DNA of 64,000 nucleotides, taken from Pontivivens marinum. Lineage in GTDB: Bacteria; Pseudomonadota; Alphaproteobacteria; Rhodobacterales; Rhodobacteraceae. The stretch covers positions 930,001 through 994,000 of the forward strand of contig NZ_OCTN01000001.1 in the NCBI RefSeq assembly GCF_900231835.1, written 5' to 3'. Positions 58,668-64,000 of this stretch are shown here, one piece after another. Positions within the stretch are counted from its first letter, which is position 1, and the number at the start of each line of letters is the position of its first letter. Both the position numbers and the translations under genes were made by a program. The notes beneath the pieces were generated by a model, which saw only the letters and a list, made by a program, of their open reading frames with translations, searched no databases and was not told the origin of the DNA.

Positions 58668-59978
58668 CTATCCGCGCACCCTGCGCGCAATATCCCCCCG
58701 CAATCCAAATAGCGCGGGCAGCACGGCCGCAATGGCAGCGGCCAATATGAATGCTGCGGTCAGGCGTATCTCGGCCCAGCCGATATCCGCTGTCATACTC
58801 AACCCTGTTCGGATTTCGATCATGGATGACAGCGCGGATGTCACGCCCAGTGACAGGATCAGTCCAATCACGCTGCCCAACAGCACAAGCCCCATCGCGT
58901 AACTCCAGATCACAGCGGACACAAACCGTAACGGTGCGCCCAGTGCATGCAGCAACGCCAATTGCCGTGCGAACAGCCGGATCAGCAGGGTCAGCCCCGC
59001 CAGAACCGCAATTGCCACCAGCCCTTGGCTAACCACTGTCAGCAGGGACACCGCCCCGCGAATATCCCCCATCAGGCCGTGAAGCTGGCTCGACACGGCA
59101 CCGGGCAGGATCGCCATCATATCATCCCGCGTGAACTGCTGGCGTAGGGAATCGGTGGCGTCAGGCTCGGTCGGGATCACCAGAACCGCGGTCGCACCCA
59201 AGAAATGCGCCGCATCAAAGGGTCCGCCCATCAGTGGTGCAGCAACGCCGCCAGCCCCATCCCCCAGTCCGTCAACCTGCCAGAGCCCCTCAATCGGCAT
59301 CAGGATCGCGTTGTCCCATGGGGTGCCTGTTGGCGCCATCTGGCCAATAATTGCGATCTCATGACCGCCATGGGCGCCCTGCTCAGCCAACTGCCCAACA
59401 CCATGCGCGGGTGCGATGTAATCCCCTAGGCTCAGCGTGACCGAGGCCCCGATTACGGCCTGTTGATAGGTGGCAAAACCATGCCCCTGCGCCAATTGCG
59501 GTGACAGATGCGCAATCAGCTCCGGCACGGTTCCCACCGCGGGATGTCCCGGCCAACTGTCGCCAAAGGCAATGGGCGCGGCCAGTGCCACACGCGGATT
59601 TGCCGCGATCTCAGCAAATGCTTCCCCATCGACCAGACCGATATCCGCCGGCTGCAAATAGACCGCGCTGAATAACAACGTCACCTCACTGCCCGGTGCG
59701 CCAACGATCAAATCAAACTTGTCTGTCGCCTGCGCGCTGGCCCGTCGCAGGCCCCGCTCCTGTGCGATCAATCCACATCCAATCGCTACGGACATCGCGA
59801 TCAACCCAACGAAGACGGCATTGATCGCCAAGTGCCGCCGCAGCAATGCCCGCACCATCACATAGGGCGCAAAGCGGCGCAGCAGCACCACCGCGATCAC
59901 CGCAACGGGCACCAGCAGCGCCGTCAATATCATGCTGTCCTGCGCCATTACCGGCAGGCCCAACCATAGGTCACGCAT
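58668..59978 (-). CDS. FtsX/MacB-like ABC transporter permease
   Basis: A 436-residue permease with a membrane segment near residue 15-35, another near 45-70, a large periplasmic domain (about 80-280) and three C-terminal membrane segments (about 300-430). This is the FtsX/LolC/MacB topology. DLIVGAPGSEVTLLFSAVYL is typical of the MacB-like periplasmic core. The ATG at 59976-59978 lies 8 nt inside the ATPase gene's end, indicating coupled translation. Such systems move lipids, lipoproteins or signals rather than small solutes; the cargo is unknown. Confidence 0.85.
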   Translation of the reverse strand: MRDLWLGLPVMAQDSMILTALLVPVAVIAVVLLRRFAPYVMVRALLRRHLAINAVFVGLIAMSVAIGCGLIAQERGLRRASAQATDKFDLIVGAPGSEVTLLFSAVYLQPADIGLVDGEAFAEIAANPRVALAAPIAFGDSWPGHPAVGTVPELIAHLSPQLAQGHGFATYQQAVIGASVTLSLGDYIAPAHGVGQLAEQGAHGGHEIAIIGQMAPTGTPWDNAILMPIEGLWQVDGLGDGAGGVAAPLMGGPFDAAHFLGATAVLVIPTEPDATDSLRQQFTRDDMMAILPGAVSSQLHGLMGDIRGAVSLLTVVSQGLVAIAVLAGLTLLIRLFARQLALLHALGAPLRFVSAVIWSYAMGLVLLGSVIGLILSLGVTSALSSMIEIRTGLSMTADIGWAEIRLTAAFILAAAIAAVLPALFGLRGDIARRVRG

Positions 59979-60645
59979 CCCGCAATACTCCGCTGTCAAC
60001 GCCCAGAACCCGATCCACCGCCATGATCAGATTGGCGTCATGGCTGACCACGATCAGGGTCATGTTGTGGCGTTTGGTGTGGACCAGCAGATCCTCGATC
60101 AAGCGGTCGGCGGTTTGCCGGTCCAGATTCGCCGTCGGCTCATCCGCCAGCAACACATCAGGTGTTCGGGCCAATGCGCGGGCCACCGCGACACGCTGCC
60201 GCTCACCACCGGACATGCGCGCGACAGGGGGCAAATCATCACGATGAACACCGAAGGTCATCAGCGCCTGCTTGGCCGCCGCACGAATAGTTGCCCGCTG
60301 ATCACGTGGCGAAAAACCGGCGGCAATGGCGGCGTTTTGTTCGGCGCCCAGCTCCTCGAACAACAAGTGATCCTGAAACACCATGCTCAGATACTGCCCG
60401 CGAAAGGCAGTGCGCGCCGCCCCTGACAGCGCGTGAAAGGCCGTATCGCCCCAATGGATCGCCCCGCCCCTTGGCATGGTTAAGCCCGCGATGACATTCA
60501 GAAAGGTGGATTTCCCCGCGCCCGATGGCCCCCGAACCGCAACGGTTTGCCCCGCCGGGATGTCCACATCGCCGGTTTGTAGCAAAACGCGGCCATTATC
60601 GGCCGTGACGGATACGTCGCGCAGCGCCAATGACAGCCCCATCAT
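59971..60645 (-). CDS. ABC transporter ATP-binding protein (LolD/MacB type)
   Basis: A 224-residue ATPase partner of the adjacent permease. Walker A is GPSGAGKST (about 39-47), the Q-loop is in MVFQDHLLFEELG, the signature MSGGERQRVAVARAL, Walker B DVLLADEPTANLD and the H-loop VVSHD. All motifs are complete. The start overlaps the stop of the small Tat-signal gene (ATGA), and its end overlaps the permease start by 8 nt, so the three genes are tightly coupled. Confidence 0.92.
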   Translation of the reverse strand: MMGLSLALRDVSVTADNGRVLLQTGDVDIPAGQTVAVRGPSGAGKSTFLNVIAGLTMPRGGAIHWGDTAFHALSGAARTAFRGQYLSMVFQDHLLFEELGAEQNAAIAAGFSPRDQRATIRAAAKQALMTFGVHRDDLPPVARMSGGERQRVAVARALARTPDVLLADEPTANLDRQTADRLIEDLLVHTKRHNMTLIVVSHDANLIMAVDRVLGVDSGVLRDA

Positions 60646-60857
60646 GCGCGTCCAAACGTGGCATCGGTCAATCGGACGTGACTGACAAATCCGGTCTCAG
60701 GATCACGCCAGTCGGCAGCGTTCTCGCAAAGCAGACAGGTCACAATGAGGCGTGGCCGCGCCATATATCCACGTAATGCAGCCCGCTGTTCCACCTGTGC
60801 CTGTGCAGGCATAGCAAGTTTAGCAGCGGCAAAAGACAGGAAGGTACGGCGGCGCAT
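60642..60857 (-). CDS. Small Tat-signal protein, possibly a shortened relative of a larger secreted family
   Basis: A 71-residue protein with a twin-arginine signal (MRRRTFLSFAAAKLAMPAQA). The mature part is only about 50 residues and holds a CxxC (TCLLCENAADW) and a C-terminal RDPETGFVSHVRLTDATF. The ATG at 60855-60857 has SD GGAG at 6 nt. It overlaps the ABC ATPase start. From memory, longer roseobacter Tat proteins (about 140 residues) next to similar ABC pairs share GFMAPP, a CPFC-type pair and DPETGFVS-VRL blocks. This one would lack two intervening stretches. That relation is unverified. Confidence 0.6.
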   Translation of the reverse strand: MRRRTFLSFAAAKLAMPAQAQVEQRAALRGYMARPRLIVTCLLCENAADWRDPETGFVSHVRLTDATFGRA

Positions 60858-60929
60858 CGCATACTCCAAAATATAGCGCGAGGGGAGCGACCTCCCGCAT
60901 CTCGCGTGGTGGCGATGGTGTAAGTTTGC

Positions 60930-61322
60930 TCAGCCGTAACGCCGGAACGACACGCTCATGGCAAAATCGATGGTGCAGGTGTGCATAGGAGCGATGAGCT
61001 GGGTCGTGATATCGGTCTGGGTGCTGCAATCGTCGTGGACCGCGTTTTCGCCAAGGTTGATCAGGTTAAGGCGCTGCTCCACGCCCGTATTCATCGCCCC
61101 TGCGGTGGGTGCGGAATCCGGTGTTTGGGCGTTGATGTTATAGGTTTTGACCAAGGCGAGGTTTGGAACTGCCTCATAGGGCGAGACATGTTCCGCAACC
61201 ATCAGGATCACGTTCAGGGTACGCCCCTCAATCGGTTGTGCGACCTGAACGGGGGCGTCCTGTGCGCTGACACCGGTGGTGAGCATCGCGGCAGACAGCA
61301 TAAAGCTGACGAGAGCTCTCAT
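60930..61322 (-). CDS. Secreted protein of unknown function
   Basis: A 130-residue exported protein that I do not recognise. It has a clear Sec signal peptide (MRALVSFMLSAAMLTTGVSA, cleavage near VSA-QD). The mature part has two cysteines (HDDCSTQ and MHTCTID, about residues 99 and 115) that may form a disulfide. It ends in a short beta-like FAMSVSFRRYG. A near-ideal SD GGAGG lies 6 nt before the ATG but falls within a 13-bp hairpin (61327-61367). It stands 85 nt after sulP and 72 nt before the Tat-signal gene, all on the same strand. Confidence 0.65.
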   Translation of the reverse strand: MRALVSFMLSAAMLTTGVSAQDAPVQVAQPIEGRTLNVILMVAEHVSPYEAVPNLALVKTYNINAQTPDSAPTAGAMNTGVEQRLNLINLGENAVHDDCSTQTDITTQLIAPMHTCTIDFAMSVSFRRYG

Positions 61323-61326
61323 CGGT

Positions 61327-61367
61327 TACCTCCTGTCGGATCAGCGTTATTTCACCGACAGAAGGTA
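61327..61367 (-). promoter_or_regulatory. Hairpin burying the Shine-Dalgarno of the secreted 130-residue protein
   Basis: Minus-strand mRNA: TACCTTCTGTCGG, 15-nt loop, CCGACAGGAGGTA. The 13-bp stem has a single G-U pair and contains the whole SD AGGAGGT; the ATG follows 4 nt after the stem. No U-run follows, so it is not a normal sulP terminator. Confidence 0.65.
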
Positions 61368-61407
61368 GCCTAATTCTGTGACGATGCCGTTACAGCATCC
61401 TCTGTTA

Positions 61408-62994
61408 TCAGTGACCTACAGGTTCACCGGGAGGGTTATCACGATCCACGAACAGTTCGTATTTCGGGTCGTGCTCCTCATCGCGAACCACCAGTTTGGT
61501 GTAATCGCCCAAACGCTTGGCGCAATCGCGGCTGAGGCCGTGAAACTCCAGCACTTTGCCCTCACGGGTATAACGTTCGGCAAGGGATTTCAGCGCATCA
61601 ACGCCGGACATGTCCCAAACGCGGCTTTCCGTGAAATCAGCGATCACCCGCGCCGGATCGGTTTTCGGGGTAAACAGCTCCCGGAACTTCTCGGTCGAGG
61701 CGAACATAACCGGACCATTCAGGTGATAGGTCTTCAGGTTGCCATCCTCGGACCGCCACGAACGGGCGCTAACCAGACGGCTAACACGCCAAGAATGGAC
61801 CAAGCTGGCCAGAATGATACCAACCACAACCGCGATTGCCAGATCCTCGATCACGGTCACACCGGTCACAACCACGATCAGCAAGGCATCCGACAGGGGA
61901 ACGCGGCGCATGACCTGAAAGGTGCGCCAAGCGAACGTGCCGATCACAACCATGAACATCACACCGGTCAACGCGGCCAGCGGGATTTGCTCGATCAGGG
62001 CGGAGCCGAACAGGATAAAGCTGAGCAAGGCCAGCGCTGCAACCACACCGGACAGGCGATGCCGCGCGCCGGAGGAAATGTTGATCATGCTCTGCCCGAT
62101 CATCGCACAACCACCCATACCGCCAAAGAAGCCGGTCACGATGTTTGCAGCACCCTGCGCCATACACTCAACCGAGTTACGACCGCGGGTTTCGGTGATC
62201 TCGTCAATCAGGTTCAGCGTTAGCAAGCTTTCAATCAGACCAATGCCTGCAAGGATGATCGCATAGGGGAAAATGATATACAGCGTTTCCATATTCATCG
62301 GAACAACAGGCAACGCAAAGGTAGGCAAGCCACCCTGAATATCAGCCAGATCGCCAACATTGCGCGTGTCCAGCCCCAGCAGCTCCACCACGGCCCAGAC
62401 ACCGATAATCGCCACCAGCGGCGCGGGAACCGTTTTCGTCAGGCGGGGCAGCAGCCAAATAATCGCCATCGCCAGACCGACCAGCGCCAGCATCAGCGCC
62501 ATATCCGCGCCCTGCAACCATGTGTGGCCCCCATCCGGCGTGCGGACCTGAAATTGCTCAAGCTGTGCGAGGAAAATCACAATGGCCAGACCGTTGACGA
62601 AGCCCATCATGACCGGCTGCGGCACCAGACGGATGAATTTACCCCAGCGCAGCGCGCCAAAGATCATCTGTATGATCCCCATCAAAACCACGGTCGCGAA
62701 CAGATATTGCACGCCATGTTCCGCCACCAGCGCAACCATAACCACGGCCAGCGCGCCAGTTGCGCCCGAAATCATGCCCGGACGACCACCAAATAGCGAC
62801 GTAATCAGACCAACCATAAACGCCGCATACAGCCCGACCAGCGGCTCCACACCAGCGACAAAGGCGAAGGCAACTGCCTCTGGCACCAGTGCCAATGCAA
62901 CTGTGATACCGGACAGAACTTCTGTCCGCATTTGCGGTACAGACATACGAAACAGCTGGTCAAAATGCCGCTGTAGGCGAGGTGCCAAGAACAT
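61408..62994 (-). CDS. SulP family inorganic anion transporter with STAS domain
   Basis: A 528-residue SLC26/SulP transporter. About 12-14 membrane segments (residues 20-400) start with MRTEVLSGITVALALVPEAV and include GLINGLAI-like FVNGLAIVIFLAQL. A C-terminal STAS domain (about 425-515) has ADFTESRVWDMSGVDALKSL. Members carry sulfate, bicarbonate or other anions; the substrate cannot be read here and no carbonic anhydrase gene is adjacent. The ATG at 62992-62994 has SD GAGAGGA; a longer in-frame form to 63057 has no such support. Confidence 0.9.
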   Translation of the reverse strand: MFLAPRLQRHFDQLFRMSVPQMRTEVLSGITVALALVPEAVAFAFVAGVEPLVGLYAAFMVGLITSLFGGRPGMISGATGALAVVMVALVAEHGVQYLFATVVLMGIIQMIFGALRWGKFIRLVPQPVMMGFVNGLAIVIFLAQLEQFQVRTPDGGHTWLQGADMALMLALVGLAMAIIWLLPRLTKTVPAPLVAIIGVWAVVELLGLDTRNVGDLADIQGGLPTFALPVVPMNMETLYIIFPYAIILAGIGLIESLLTLNLIDEITETRGRNSVECMAQGAANIVTGFFGGMGGCAMIGQSMINISSGARHRLSGVVAALALLSFILFGSALIEQIPLAALTGVMFMVVIGTFAWRTFQVMRRVPLSDALLIVVVTGVTVIEDLAIAVVVGIILASLVHSWRVSRLVSARSWRSEDGNLKTYHLNGPVMFASTEKFRELFTPKTDPARVIADFTESRVWDMSGVDALKSLAERYTREGKVLEFHGLSRDCAKRLGDYTKLVVRDEEHDPKYELFVDRDNPPGEPVGH

Positions 62995-63114
62995 AGTTTT
63001 CCTCTCAAGATGATTCGCTGCACCGCAACGAGGCGAGAGCAAGAGGCGCATTAGCATTTGCGCATCAAAAACGGAAGCCTACGGCACCCCACCCACGGGG
63101 CATGCGATACCGCG

Positions 63115-63987
63115 TTACAACACCCGTCCGGCAACCGCGCCCAGCTTTGCAACCAAGGCGGCATCGCGATGTTCCGGCCCTGTCAGCACGGCAAATTCCA
63201 GCGCCTTGTCACAACCATGGGGGCAATCTGCGCGCTGCGCTCCCAGCAATTCGGGCAATCGGGCAACCAGACCGCGCGCCTTATCCGCATTGCCCATCAG
63301 CGTCGCGATGATCTTGGTCACATCAACTTCGCCATGGTCAGGGTGCCAACTGTCGTAATCCGTCACCATCGCAACGGAGGCGTAGCAAAGCTCTGCCTCA
63401 CGCGCCAACTTGGCCTCGGGCATATTGGTCATGCCGATCACATCAGCGCCCCATGCCTCACGATACATCCTGGATTCCGCGAGGGTCGAGAATTGCGGCC
63501 CCTCCATCGCCAGATAGGTTCCGCCACGATGCACATTGATCCCCTCGGCCCGCGCAGCAGCCTCCGCCGCGTCGGACAGGCGTGGGCAGGTCGGATGCGC
63601 CACGGACACATGGGCCACGCAACCGGGGCCAAAGAACGACTTTTCCCGCGCAAAGGTCCGGTCGATGAACTGATCCACGATAACGAAATCACCCGGCGCC
63701 ATTTCATCGCGGAAGCTGCCAGTCGCAGACAGGCTGAACACATCCGTCACGCCCAACTGCTTCATCGCGTCAATATTGGCACGATAGGGCACCGAGGATG
63801 GCGTATGCACATGGCCGCGCCCGTGACGCGGCAGGAACACCATCTTCACCCCGTTCAGCATTCCGGTGAAAAATTGATCAGAGGGCGCACCCCATGGCGT
63901 TTCAACACTGACCCACGTTGCGTCCTGTAGGCCTGCAATCTCGTACAAGCCCGAACCGCCGATAATTCCGATAACTGCCTGTGTCAT
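63115..63987 (-). CDS. mtnP: S-methyl-5'-thioadenosine phosphorylase
   Basis: Splits methylthioadenosine into adenine and methylthioribose 1-phosphate for methionine salvage. The 290-residue protein has the phosphate-binding IGGSGLYEIAGL at the N terminus, FLPRHGRGHVHTPSSVPYRANI, and the substrate-site MEGPQFSTLAESRMYR with VIGMTNMPEAKLAREAELCY. These choose MTA phosphorylase over general purine nucleoside phosphorylase. The ATG lies 13 nt from the right window edge; its upstream region is outside. Confidence 0.94.
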   Translation of the reverse strand: MTQAVIGIIGGSGLYEIAGLQDATWVSVETPWGAPSDQFFTGMLNGVKMVFLPRHGRGHVHTPSSVPYRANIDAMKQLGVTDVFSLSATGSFRDEMAPGDFVIVDQFIDRTFAREKSFFGPGCVAHVSVAHPTCPRLSDAAEAAARAEGINVHRGGTYLAMEGPQFSTLAESRMYREAWGADVIGMTNMPEAKLAREAELCYASVAMVTDYDSWHPDHGEVDVTKIIATLMGNADKARGLVARLPELLGAQRADCPHGCDKALEFAVLTGPEHRDAALVAKLGAVAGRVL

Positions 63988-64000
63988 ATTACTCTCCCGG

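Overview
The window is about 64 kb of a gene-dense, moderately GC-rich alphaproteobacterial chromosome, most likely order Rhodobacterales (Roseobacter-type). Pointers are an rnd-kdsD-lptC-lptA-lptB-rpoN cluster, a five-gene F1 ATPase operon (atpHAGDC) without F0 genes, a BamF-type lipoprotein next to an M16 peptidase pair, and an rsmB-heparinase-purH order. I recognise 61 protein genes and one tRNA. I see no IS element, prophage, CRISPR array or rRNA. No gap between genes exceeds 300 bases.

Layout. 1-4300 (minus): rnd, kdsD, lptC, lptA, lptB and rpoN, an envelope/sigma-54 cluster cut by the left edge. 4402-4573: tRNA-Leu(CAG) with its promoter and terminator. 4.6-8.0 kb: a lysG/lysE-type regulator and exporter pair, an NDUFA9-like reductase and uppP. 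8.1-14.9 kb: gltD, a GFA-family gene and gltB. 14.9-18.9 kb (minus): DUF1761, EVE, YciI-like, tsaD, gabD and an SDHAF4-like gene. 19-28.4 kb (plus): htpX, rsmB, a heparinase II/III gene, purH, lspA, a BamF-like lipoprotein and two M16 peptidases. 28.4-31.8 kb (minus): a lytic transglycosylase and PBP1A. 32-33.9 kb: glnK-amtB behind a textbook sigma-54 promoter, with two tandem terminators.

34-44 kb is housekeeping: an XRE regulator, DUF2061, pgi, nadC, fRMsr, MaoC, ribF, YcgN, threonine aldolase, an alpha/beta hydrolase, an HCCA isomerase, prs and an H-lectin gene. 44.3-49.3 kb (minus) is atpHAGDC. 49.5-57.5 kb holds a methyltransferase, gloB, rsgA, mutL, pntA and pntB. 57.6-61.3 kb is the least understood stretch: a secreted helical PilJ-like protein, a permease/ATPase ABC pair with a tiny Tat-signal protein, and a secreted 130-residue orphan. 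61.4-64 kb has a SulP transporter and mtnP.

Functionally the window links nitrogen assimilation (rpoN, glnK-amtB, gltBD), envelope building (LPS export, UppP, PBP1A, MltB, LspA, BamF) and energy/redox metabolism (F1 ATPase, PntAB). The most notable non-coding signals are two hairpins that bury the Shine-Dalgarno sequence of small membrane or secreted protein genes (15290-15313 and 61327-61367), and a two-copy conserved element placed 6-7 nt after the stop codons of gabD and purH. I did not find an obviously new defence or mobile system.
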